Virus record (IMG/VR): IMGVR_UViG_3300009167_000002
Span: 1 to 51,270 of that record
DNA length: 51,270 nucleotides
Reading direction: 5' to 3' (one strand)
Source of the DNA: a virus
Position numbers and translations under genes: made by a program. The notes under the pieces were generated by a model that did not search any database, was not told the DNA's origin, and worked only from the letters and a program-made list of their open reading frames with translations. Positions 1 through 6,336 of the stretch are shown piece by piece (position 1 is the stretch's first letter; each line of letters begins with the position of its first letter).

Positions 1-123
1 ACTTTAACTGAAGCGATGGTAGGAATGTATTTTGATTTAGTTTCTCACACTCAGATTGACGGAGATACTAACCATGATACTACACAGAGAACTTGCAGAC
101 TTTGGGAGTTTAACCCAGACCAT
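1..123. repeat. Terminal direct repeat, copy at window start (circular closure)
   Basis: These 123 bases are identical to 51148-51270. A single reading frame starting at 50821 continues through the repeat to the stop at 199-201, giving a protein exactly as long as its neighbouring paralogue (175 aa). I therefore read the repeat as the overlap left by assembling a circular or circularly permuted molecule, with about 51,147 unique bases. A true short physical terminal repeat is not excluded. Confidence 0.9.
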
Positions 124-201
124 GACGCAGACGCATCTAAAGGATTATTTCAAGTTGTCGAGTCTCAATTTGGACAAGATAGTTGGGATAGAGAAGCATA
201 A
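1..201 (+). CDS. Decoration-like head protein, second tandem copy (3' part, wraps from 50821)
   Basis: This is the C-terminal part of the gene that starts at 50821; joined over the terminal repeat it encodes 175 aa. The end (LWEFNPDHDADASKGLF, then VVESQFGQDSWDRE) nearly matches the end of the protein at 50266-50793, so the two are tandem paralogues. It lies directly before the capsid gene, where tailed phages commonly place small capsid-decoration or stabilisation proteins. That role is inferred from position. The stop is followed by the late-type promoter motif of the capsid gene. Confidence 0.85.
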   Translation, partial: TLTEAMVGMYFDLVSHTQIDGDTNHDTTQRTCRLWEFNPDHDADASKGLFQVVESQFGQDSWDREA

Positions 202-202
202 A

Positions 203-222
203 TTTGCTAATTAAGTTATAAT
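203..222 (+). promoter_or_regulatory. Late-type promoter of the capsid gene (leaderless)
   Basis: TTTGC at 203-207, nine bases, then TATAAT at 217-222, six bases, then the ATG at 229. No Shine-Dalgarno lies between. Transcription starting about 7 bases after the -10 would begin on the start codon. The same TTYGC-N9-TATAAT-N6-ATG block precedes the genes at 27853, 50266 and 50821. Confidence 0.7.
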
Positions 223-228
223 AAATAT

Positions 229-1146
229 ATGAGCGCAACAAGAGGAGCATTCGCAGATGAACTAGACCCTTCAATAAGGGAAATATTTTTTGACAGGTAT
301 GACAATGAACCACAAGTCATGCCGATGGTTTTCAATGTATTAACCTCAGATAGTAATATTGAGGAAGATTCAGCAACTACTGGATTTGGTAAATTGCAGC
401 AAACCTCAGAACTGGGAGCTCTAGATTATGAAGACCCAGTTAAGATGTATAAGACTACGTACACTCACTTGAAGTATACCAAAGGATTCAAGGTATCCCA
501 GGAGTTGGTTGAGGATGACCAGCACAATGTTATTTCAGCGATGCCAAGAGCACTTGCAAAGTCAGTTGTTTATACTACTGAGTATTGGGCCGCTTCAGTT
601 TTAAATAACGCATTTTCTACTAGCTACACCAGCTACGGAGATGCAAAACCGCTTTGTTCAACACTACATTCAAGGGCAGATGGTGGAACTGCACAAAGTA
701 ATGCTTCAGCAGCAGGAGTAGTTTTCTCTGAAACTAATCTTGAAACTGGTAGATTAGCACTTGAGAAAGCACTTAATGACAAAGGCGAGATAGTTAATTT
801 CAAGGCTGATACTCTCTTAATTCCGATTGACCTTAGAAAATCAGCACAGATTATAACCGAATCTTCTATGAGGCCAGGTACCGCAAACAATGACATCAAT
901 GTTTATGATGGAGTATTCAAGTTGATTCCTTGGAGATATATTACTACCACAACATATTGGTTCTTGCTCGATTCCAGCAATCATTTACTACAGTGGTTCT
1001 GGAGAGTGCGACCAGAATTTAAGAATGATTTTTCTTTTGATGCAGATGCAGCACTCTACAAAGTTAGAGTCCGATTCAGTTATGGTTGGTCAGACTGGAG
1101 AGGCGTTTGGGGTTCAAAGGGTGATGCGACAACTTATAGTTCTTAA
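229..1146 (+). CDS. Major capsid protein (Mu gpT-like, HK97-fold type)
   Basis: This is the 305-aa shell-forming head protein. The N-terminal third (residues about 45-100: TTGFGKLQQTSELG, then KMYKTTYTHLKYTKGFKVSQ) has the pattern of Mu gpT-type major head subunits: a long extended arm followed by conserved strands of the first capsid domain. Length and position fit: it follows a scaffold-like gene (49435) and two decoration-like genes (50266, 50821) and is closed by a strong terminator. The ATG start is fixed by the late promoter six bases upstream; there is no Shine-Dalgarno, so translation is probably leaderless. The assignment rests on remembered family patterns plus context; the capsid role is more certain than the exact family. 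Confidence 0.85.
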   Translation: MSATRGAFADELDPSIREIFFDRYDNEPQVMPMVFNVLTSDSNIEEDSATTGFGKLQQTSELGALDYEDPVKMYKTTYTHLKYTKGFKVSQELVEDDQHNVISAMPRALAKSVVYTTEYWAASVLNNAFSTSYTSYGDAKPLCSTLHSRADGGTAQSNASAAGVVFSETNLETGRLALEKALNDKGEIVNFKADTLLIPIDLRKSAQIITESSMRPGTANNDINVYDGVFKLIPWRYITTTTYWFLLDSSNHLLQWFWRVRPEFKNDFSFDADAALYKVRVRFSYGWSDWRGVWGSKGDATTYSS

Positions 1147-1171
1147 TTAATAAAGGTAGAGGTTTAAGTAT

Positions 1172-1223
1172 GGGAGCTTGGGATACGGGCACCTCCCGAA
1201 ATCCCATAAGAGCTCCCTTTTTT
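1172..1223 (+). terminator. Rho-independent terminator after the capsid gene
   Basis: The arm at 1172-1184 (GGGAGCT then GGGAT) pairs with the arm at 1201-1217 (ATCCC then AGCTCCC), with a few unpaired bases between the two helices. The stem is followed by a run of six T at 1218-1223. It ends the capsid transcript just before the next late promoter. Confidence 0.9.
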
Positions 1224-1234
1224 AATGTTATAAT
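1224..1234 (+). promoter_or_regulatory. Late-type promoter (GTTATAAT)
   Basis: GTTATAAT ends at 1234, six bases before the ATG at 1241, directly behind the capsid terminator. There is no -35 and no Shine-Dalgarno. It would restart transcription for the 1241-2718 virion-protein set. Confidence 0.65.
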
Positions 1235-1240
1235 AAATAT

Positions 1241-1480
1241 ATGGGTGTAACTAAACTAAATGCAGTAAATACAGGACAGACAAGAATTTATCAGGGTACA
1301 ACATTACCGACTACCCCTCAGCAGTATTATGGCACGGGAATTGGAGATGTTGACTCTATTACATGGAGGGGTGGAGAACTGGCTTACCTTTCAAATATAA
1401 AAAAGTTATTTATTCAGACAGCAACAAGCGGAACAACCGCATCTTGGTACAGGTATCAGGATGTTTTGGTAGCAGTATAA
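1241..1480 (+). CDS. Small virion-type protein, paralogue A (no Ser/Thr tail)
   Basis: This 79-aa protein is the first of three tandem paralogues. They share TWRGGELAYL-type strands near residue 45 and an IQTATSG(T)TASWYR motif near residue 60, suggesting a small all-beta domain. Unlike its two downstream copies it ends right after the folded domain. Position directly after the capsid gene, under its own late promoter, suggests a head-surface or head-fibre protein. No family was recognised, so the function is inferred from context. Confidence 0.75.
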   Translation: MGVTKLNAVNTGQTRIYQGTTLPTTPQQYYGTGIGDVDSITWRGGELAYLSNIKKLFIQTATSGTTASWYRYQDVLVAV

Positions 1481-1481
1481 T

Positions 1482-1862
1482 ATGGGACTTACAAACTTAG
1501 ATACAATAAATGTAACTACAGCAAGAGCAAAGGTGCTGGCGGCTTCACCGTCAACGCCTATGGATTTTTATGGGTTTAAAGCTGGTCAGGATGTGGGCGA
1601 TACTTCATGGGCTGGAGGAGAGATTTACTACAATAGTGCAGATTATAAACTTTACATCCAGACTGCGACAAGCGGTACTGGAGCAGGTACTTGGTACAAA
1701 ACAACCGACCTATTCGTAACTACATCAACATCAACCAGCACGTCATCTACCAGCACGTCTACGACATCCAGTACGTCAACATCTAGTACATCAACCTCGA
1801 CAACGAGTTCAACCAGCACGTCATCAACCAGTACCAGCACGTCTAGTACAACAACAGCATAA
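1482..1862 (+). CDS. Small virion-type protein, paralogue B with Ser/Thr-only tail
   Basis: The 126-aa protein has two parts. Residues 1-79 are the beta domain shared with its neighbours (WAGGEIYYNS, YIQTATSGTGAGTWY). Residues about 80-125 are only Ser and Thr. The codons of the tail are mixed (aca, acg, acc; tca, tcg, agc), so the low complexity is a property of the protein rather than a simple DNA repeat. Such a tail would be disordered unless glycosylated and resembles a mucin-type O-glycan acceptor. The start lies one base after the stop of paralogue A. A Val/Asp-rich frame on the other strand is only the shadow of the tail. Confidence 0.8.
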   Translation: MGLTNLDTINVTTARAKVLAASPSTPMDFYGFKAGQDVGDTSWAGGEIYYNSADYKLYIQTATSGTGAGTWYKTTDLFVTTSTSTSTSSTSTSTTSSTSTSSTSTSTTSSTSTSSTSTSTSSTTTA

Positions 1863-1864
1863 AT

Positions 1865-2338
1865 ATGGCAAGCGAAACAACATACGACAATTTAAGGGCA
1901 AAAGGTGGAGCCGCAAAGGTTCTTTCCGCACTACCTCAAACACCAGAAGCCTATTTTGGTGAAACTGTGGTAAATGTTCATCCAATTAATTGGGTGGGTG
2001 GAGAGTTGGTTTATCTGACAACCGATAGCAGACTTTATATGAATGCGGCCACTTCTGGAAGAACTGCTACCTGGAGGAGATTGGCTGATGCTTTTGCTAC
2101 CAGTACAACCAGCACGACTACAACGACCTCAACATCAACATCGACAACGACTACGACCTCAACATCCACAAGTTCCAGCACGAGCACGACCACAACCTCG
2201 ACAACAACGTCTACGACAACGTCATCTACAACGACATCAACTAGCACGTCATCAACGACTACGACATCGACATCGACCAGCACGTCAACGTCAACGACAT
2301 CATCGTCAACATCAACTAGTACAACAACAACAGCATGA
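1865..2338 (+). CDS. Small virion-type protein, paralogue C with long Ser/Thr-only tail
   Basis: This 157-aa protein is the third of the tandem paralogues. Residues 1-78 carry the shared domain (NWVGGELVYLTT, MNAATSGRTATWRRL) and residues about 79-156 are a tract of Ser and Thr only, longer than in paralogue B. The graded series of no tail, short tail and long tail in three adjacent copies is striking. The gene overlaps the next start by four bases (ATGA). I infer a surface-exposed head fibre whose tail is an O-glycosylation target. The domain itself was not recognised. Confidence 0.8.
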   Translation: MASETTYDNLRAKGGAAKVLSALPQTPEAYFGETVVNVHPINWVGGELVYLTTDSRLYMNAATSGRTATWRRLADAFATSTTSTTTTTSTSTSTTTTTSTSTSSSTSTTTTSTTTSTTTSSTTTSTSTSSTTTTSTSTSTSTSTTSSSTSTSTTTTA

Positions 2339-2718
2339 GAACTATAATTTATGATGAAAACACTAAGGCATTTTCGGTCTCAAACCCGATGCCGATAAAG
2401 TATTCGTATGATACAACCAACTCGTTTAGTGCAACATTTACAACTGCGGATTGCACAACTGCATTAACAGTAAAAGCTGCGACATCTGGTAAGTCTATCT
2501 ATATAACGGATATTTTATTCTCAAGTGGAACAACCATGACATTCTTGTTGCAGGATGGTGATGGTACAGCAATAATATATCCAGTTTACACAACCGCAAA
2601 TTACCCACAGAAATTAAGTTTCATTACTCCTATAAAAGTTACTGCAAGTAAGTCTCTGCAAATAAAGACATCTGCTGCTGGCACAATGACTGTAACAGTG
2701 GCTGGTTATGTGGCTTGA
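2335..2718 (+). CDS. Virion-associated beta-rich protein, unknown
   Basis: This 127-aa protein is translationally coupled (ATGA overlap) to the preceding Ser/Thr-tailed gene. The sequence is rich in Thr, Ser and hydrophobic strands (GKSIYITDILFSSG, QKLSFITPIKVTASKSLQIK), typical of a small beta-sandwich. No cysteine cluster, signal peptide or membrane segment is seen. Position suggests a head accessory or decoration protein. A TTGACA -35 lies over its last codons. Confidence 0.7.
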   Translation: MRTIIYDENTKAFSVSNPMPIKYSYDTTNSFSATFTTADCTTALTVKAATSGKSIYITDILFSSGTTMTFLLQDGDGTAIIYPVYTTANYPQKLSFITPIKVTASKSLQIKTSAAGTMTVTVAGYVA

Positions 2719-2743
2719 CAGCGTTAAAGATTTGTTCTAATCT
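2715..2743 (+). promoter_or_regulatory. TTGACA-type promoter before the accessory and glycan genes
   Basis: TTGACA at 2715-2720, a 17-base spacer, then TAATCT at 2738-2743. The start point would fall near 2750, only about six bases before the ATG at 2756. This is the one clear -35-bearing promoter upstream of the glycan gene cluster. Confidence 0.6.
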
Positions 2744-2755
2744 AAATTATATTAT

Positions 2756-3022
2756 ATGGATATCCAATTCGTTAAGACTTCTGATCTTGATTTGGCTTCA
2801 ACTCTTTATACAGTGGGGTTTCCTATTGACGGCATATACAACTCCAACAGAAAGACTCCTTTTGGTGAACCTATTATGGATTTCTATTTTAGGGATGAGG
2901 AAAGGTTAAGAGAGGCAATGAATCAGTATTATAGAAGAGCTTTAAGAGTTGAACCAAGTGAATTATTCCGTAATAGGAAAGAGATATTAGATAGGATAAA
3001 ACATGAAGAGAGTGTTAAGTAA
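2756..3022 (+). CDS. Small phage protein, DUF5659-like
   Basis: The 88-aa protein begins DIQFVKTSDLDLASTLYTVG and has a later FYFRDEERLREAMNQYYRR helix. This layout (a short N-terminal 'kTsDl.lAs.L...Gf' strand-helix followed by a paired helix) recalls the DUF5659 group of small phage proteins of unknown role. The gene overlaps the next one by 20 bases. The start context, TAAATT plus seven bases then ATG, is repeated exactly at 6337. Confidence 0.7.
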   Translation: MDIQFVKTSDLDLASTLYTVGFPIDGIYNSNRKTPFGEPIMDFYFRDEERLREAMNQYYRRALRVEPSELFRNRKEILDRIKHEESVK

Positions 3023-3215
3023 TCTTAAAAGAGTATCGGTTAAGTACCCATTTAGGGGAAGAGAGATATTCTTTAGATACAAACAGAAAAGAATCTTTGA
3101 CATGGATGACGAGGAAGAAGCGGCAGAATATTATCTCTGGAAAGACAGATATGACTGGATTATAGATATAACAGCAAATTGCCCAGATATTAACAAGGAG
3201 GTGAAAGATTTATGA
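3003..3215 (+). CDS. Small basic/acidic protein, unknown
   Basis: This 70-aa protein has a Lys/Arg-rich N-terminus and an acidic middle (MDDEEEAAEYYL). The ending YDWIIDITANCPDINKEV recalls small phage proteins found beside DUF5659-like genes. It overlaps its neighbours on both sides, so it belongs to one translated block. No function can be assigned. Confidence 0.65.
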   Translation: MKRVLSNLKRVSVKYPFRGREIFFRYKQKRIFDMDDEEEAAEYYLWKDRYDWIIDITANCPDINKEVKDL

Positions 3216-3598
3216 AAATGAAAATATTATATAACCCCACCGATAAGGATATAATTGATTACCCGATATCCGAGGCCCAGGTAGATGCAGAAGGGAACAT
3301 ATTATATGACAAAGATGAGAAGATGCTTACCACAGTGCGGACCCTTACTTGGACTATTAAAGCGGGAGAGAAGGTCAAAGTTCCTGCTTATGTAGCTGAT
3401 TATTTGATGTCTGTATATGCACAAACTGACCCTAATGCTACAAATAGGGGTTTGGAAGTTGAAGAAGATACGGAAGAAAAGACCGAGATACCAGTTGTAA
3501 AAGGAGACGGAGTTTGTAAACAATGCGGAAAATCATTTAAGAGTCCAAGAGCAATGGCATTACATTGGGCCGCAAAACATCCTGATTTACTAAAATGA
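3212..3598 (+). CDS. Accessory protein with C-terminal C2H2-type zinc finger
   Basis: The 128-aa protein starts behind a near-perfect Shine-Dalgarno (AAGGAGGTGA at 3195-3204). Residues 1-75 form a beta-rich N-terminus (WTIKAGEKVKVPAYVADYL). Residues about 104-126 are a C-x2-C-x12-H-x4-H finger (CKQCGKSF, then ALHWAAKH), the classical C2H2 spacing. The N-terminal part resembles small proteins encoded next to phage head genes. The finger may bind nucleic acid or protein; the role is unknown. Confidence 0.7.
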   Translation: MKMKILYNPTDKDIIDYPISEAQVDAEGNILYDKDEKMLTTVRTLTWTIKAGEKVKVPAYVADYLMSVYAQTDPNATNRGLEVEEDTEEKTEIPVVKGDGVCKQCGKSFKSPRAMALHWAAKHPDLLK

Positions 3599-3849
3599 TA
3601 AATTATTGTCCGAGGTGTGGTTTTAGACTGACTGCGGAAGAACCTGAACCAAGTTCTGTTCTTGGTGATTATGAGGTTATTGATGACAGTGGAATAAGAG
3701 TTGCGGTACCAGGAGTTCTGGATAACAGGAAAAGACTTATTGAGTTAAGAAACAGAAGGCCGCCAGTAGTTCATCCTGTGAGAAATGATAGCGAGATGGA
3801 TAAGTTTGGAAGCCTTGTTGTCGGAGAAGGATTAGTACAGGAGGGATAA
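3595..3849 (+). CDS. Small protein with N-terminal half zinc ribbon
   Basis: The 84-aa protein begins NYCPRCGFRLTAEEPEP, a single CxxC knuckle with no visible second pair, so metal binding would need a partner or dimer. The rest is charged with no recognised motif. It overlaps both neighbours by one to four bases. Confidence 0.65.
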   Translation: MINYCPRCGFRLTAEEPEPSSVLGDYEVIDDSGIRVAVPGVLDNRKRLIELRNRRPPVVHPVRNDSEMDKFGSLVVGEGLVQEG

Positions 3850-4130
3850 TGTTTGATAGTAAACAGACAATATTTTATTTTGTTAGAAAAATCATTAAGG
3901 GTTTTTCAGAAGAAGAAAAAGAAAAAATAAATGGAATTAGTATCTCAGTTTCAGATGGTATGAAAATTGGTAGAGGAGGAAGAGAACTTTTAGGTTATTT
4001 TAATCGTTCTAGTAAAAATATTGTTATCTTTGCTCCCGATAAATTTATTTTGGGTGATAGAGATATTTATGAAACTATGAAAAATCTTGAAGGACTTATA
4101 AGACATGAGTTAAAGCATGCTATTAGTTGA
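3849..4130 (+). CDS. Minimal zincin-like protein (HELKH motif at the C-terminus)
   Basis: The 93-aa protein ends LEGLIRHELKHAIS. HELKH matches the HExxH zinc-protease signature and is preceded by a hydrophobic helix start, as in small MMP-like and zincin families. It stops three residues after the motif, so the usual third zinc ligand downstream is missing. It could be a degenerate or minimal metallopeptidase, a metal-binding protein, or a chance match. It is the last gene before the glycan cluster. Confidence 0.6.
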   Translation: MFDSKQTIFYFVRKIIKGFSEEEKEKINGISISVSDGMKIGRGGRELLGYFNRSSKNIVIFAPDKFILGDRDIYETMKNLEGLIRHELKHAIS

Positions 4131-4132
4131 AT

Positions 4133-5404
4133 ATGAGAATATCAATTTTAACCACCTTTTCAAATTTTGATAGTGCTTTCTCTTTGTGTGGCGTGGTTAA
4201 TCAGCAGTTGATTGCCTTGCTTAAATATGGATACAAGCCAGTTCTTTTAGTTCTAGATACCTTTAAAGATGATGAAAAGGTGCCCAAAGGAGTGGAAATC
4301 AGAAAAGTTATTCCCCAGCTTATTCTTGAACCTTACGGGCAAAGAGATATAACCAACCTTGATGCGGATGTGGCCAAGGCACAAAAGGCAATGGAAGACA
4401 ATATGGCCGATATTGATGTTTGCCTTACCCACGATATTATCTTTATTAACAGTTATCTTCCTTACAATATTGCAATGAGAAAGGCAATAGATACTACCCT
4501 CGGAAAAGTACGGTGGCTTCACTGGATGCACTCAGGGCCGTCTTTTGCAAAGTTGGATGATTCTGTATGGGATAACTTATACACGCTTCCAAAGAACTCA
4601 CGGCTTATCTACATGAACTATACGGACAGTATCAGGGCTGCCGAGATGTATCATGTTCTTCCAAAAGATGTACGCACAATATTTAATCCTATGGACATCA
4701 GGGAACTATACAACTTCAATCCACTAACTAAAGAGATAATAGATGAGAATGATTTGATGAGTCCAGAGTTTTTGGCCATATATCCTTTATCAACAACCAG
4801 AATGGGAGATAATGGTAAACAGATATCTAAAGCAATTAGGATTATGAGTTGCCTTAAAAAGAGGGGTTCAAGTGTGGCTTTGGTAGTACCAAATGCCCAC
4901 GCCAATGCAGGAAGAGAGAAACAGGCTATTGAATCAATGTACCAATATGCTTATGAGAGGGGGATGGAACACCGTGAATTAATATTCACCTCCTTCCACC
5001 ATCCCCCTACTTATGAGCATGGAGTACCGCATGAAGTTGTCAGAGATTTGTTCTTGTTAAGCAATCTGTTTTTATTCCCATCAATAAGCGAGAACTGTCC
5101 ATTGGTTTTACTGGAAGCCATGGCTGGTAAGAATATTCTTGTTCTTAATCAGAGTTTTGCTGCGTTTAGGGATTTTGGAAAAGAAGATGCTCTTTACTTT
5201 GCCTTTGGTTCACTAACAGAGGGTGGAAGGATATTTCCAGATGGAGAGGAAAAATACTACGAGGATATTGCAACCTTGATAGTTTCCGAATATAACCAGA
5301 ATAAAGCGATTAAGGCACAAACCAGAATAAGAAGAGAATTTAATATTGATACAATTTTTAAAAAGCAACTCGAACCAGCGATACTTGAAGTTTCAACAAT
5401 ATAA
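4133..5404 (+). CDS. GT-B glycosyltransferase, GT4-like
   Basis: This 423-aa enzyme is predicted to transfer a sugar from a nucleotide donor with retention of configuration. The N-terminal acceptor half begins with a Rossmann-type strand (RISILTTFS). The C-terminal half carries the GT4 signature FPSISENCPLVLLEAMA with the E-x7-E pair near residues 320 and 328. Length is normal for the family. I chose the ATG at 4133 rather than an in-frame TTG two codons earlier because it directly follows the upstream stop. It opens the block of overlapping carbohydrate genes. Acceptor and donor cannot be read from sequence. Confidence 0.85.
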   Translation: MRISILTTFSNFDSAFSLCGVVNQQLIALLKYGYKPVLLVLDTFKDDEKVPKGVEIRKVIPQLILEPYGQRDITNLDADVAKAQKAMEDNMADIDVCLTHDIIFINSYLPYNIAMRKAIDTTLGKVRWLHWMHSGPSFAKLDDSVWDNLYTLPKNSRLIYMNYTDSIRAAEMYHVLPKDVRTIFNPMDIRELYNFNPLTKEIIDENDLMSPEFLAIYPLSTTRMGDNGKQISKAIRIMSCLKKRGSSVALVVPNAHANAGREKQAIESMYQYAYERGMEHRELIFTSFHHPPTYEHGVPHEVVRDLFLLSNLFLFPSISENCPLVLLEAMAGKNILVLNQSFAAFRDFGKEDALYFAFGSLTEGGRIFPDGEEKYYEDIATLIVSEYNQNKAIKAQTRIRREFNIDTIFKKQLEPAILEVSTI

Positions 5405-5405
5405 C

Positions 5406-6326
5406 ATGTCAACTTACGAATTAAATAAAGTTTGCGAGAAGTGCGGTAAAAAGATACCTGACGAATTTATAAATCCGCTTTGTTGGGATTGCTATGACCT
5501 ACTGACAAAACAAAAGGTGGAAACTCCTCAAGAGCAACCAGTTGTACCCCCCACACCACCGACTGCTAAAAATGGTATTGCTGAAGAAACTTATATAGAA
5601 CGACCAGAAGCTGAAGACAAAGAACAATGGAGGGCAAATATAAGGTTATTTGAAAAACACAAAAAAATGCTCTGGAACCCCACCAGAAATATGTATACCT
5701 TCATAAAGAACTATAATCTGAACAAGATAACACAGCACGTTCAGTATCCTAAGTTTATTTGGAAGCCAAAGATTGTTGATGTGGGGTGCGGTTGCGGTGT
5801 GGGTTCAAATGTATTATCTCAGGAGGCTGACTTTGTATGGGGGATAGACAAGAACGAGGATAGCGTTAAGTTTGCCAAGGAATGCTTTGAGAGGATTAAG
5901 AACCAGATTTATTACTTGGCTCAGGTTACTTTTGATGTTATAGACATAATGAAGGATACCAGGCAGATGGCACAATTTGACCAAGTGGTAGCCATAGAGA
6001 TAATAGAGCATATTGACGATTATAAGGGCTTTCTTAAATCAATAATAAGGTTTGATAAGAGAGGTAAAAATGGGGAACCACCTGCGGTTGACCCCACAGA
6101 ATACTTTATCTCAACTCCTAATAGGAACAATAAATATATTAGCAATAACGGTCCGAGAAATAGGTATCATGTAAGAGAGTGGACAAGCGGTGAGTTTTAT
6201 AATGTTCTCAATGAATTTTTCCAAAATATAGTTTTCTTTGATTCTTTGGGAAGAGAAATTCCGAGAGAAGAATATGCAACTACCGAACATTCACCGATAT
6301 TGGTTAAGTGTTCAGGAGTTAAATAA
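5406..6326 (+). CDS. SAM-dependent methyltransferase with N-terminal zinc ribbon
   Basis: The 306-aa protein has a four-cysteine ribbon at its N-terminus (CEKCGKKI, then CWDCYDLL), a Pro-rich linker, and a class I methyltransferase domain. The SAM-binding motif VDVGCGCGVGS is near residues 123-133 and a second acidic strand is VAIEIIEHIDD. The end (STPNRNN, YHVREWTSGEF) is typical of Methyltransf_11/23-type enzymes acting on sugars or small molecules. The ATG at 5406 follows the previous stop by one base. The likely role is O-methylation of a glycan built by its neighbours. Confidence 0.8.
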   Translation: MSTYELNKVCEKCGKKIPDEFINPLCWDCYDLLTKQKVETPQEQPVVPPTPPTAKNGIAEETYIERPEAEDKEQWRANIRLFEKHKKMLWNPTRNMYTFIKNYNLNKITQHVQYPKFIWKPKIVDVGCGCGVGSNVLSQEADFVWGIDKNEDSVKFAKECFERIKNQIYYLAQVTFDVIDIMKDTRQMAQFDQVVAIEIIEHIDDYKGFLKSIIRFDKRGKNGEPPAVDPTEYFISTPNRNNKYISNNGPRNRYHVREWTSGEFYNVLNEFFQNIVFFDSLGREIPREEYATTEHSPILVKCSGVK

Positions 6327-6336
6327 ATTATATTAT

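Noticed and set aside
1-123. True physical direct terminal repeat of the virion DNA
   Set aside because: Its length fits an assembly overlap and an open frame passes through it; without read depth or end mapping a physical repeat cannot be claimed.
1718-1860. CRISPR-like or simple tandem DNA repeat
   Set aside because: The protein is repetitive but codons are scrambled; there is no constant repeat unit with unique spacers anywhere in the window.
6238-6336. 33-codon TTG-initiated extension of the GT27-like gene
   Set aside because: It overlaps the methyltransferase gene almost entirely and lacks the fold's first strand; the ATG at 6337 begins right at it.
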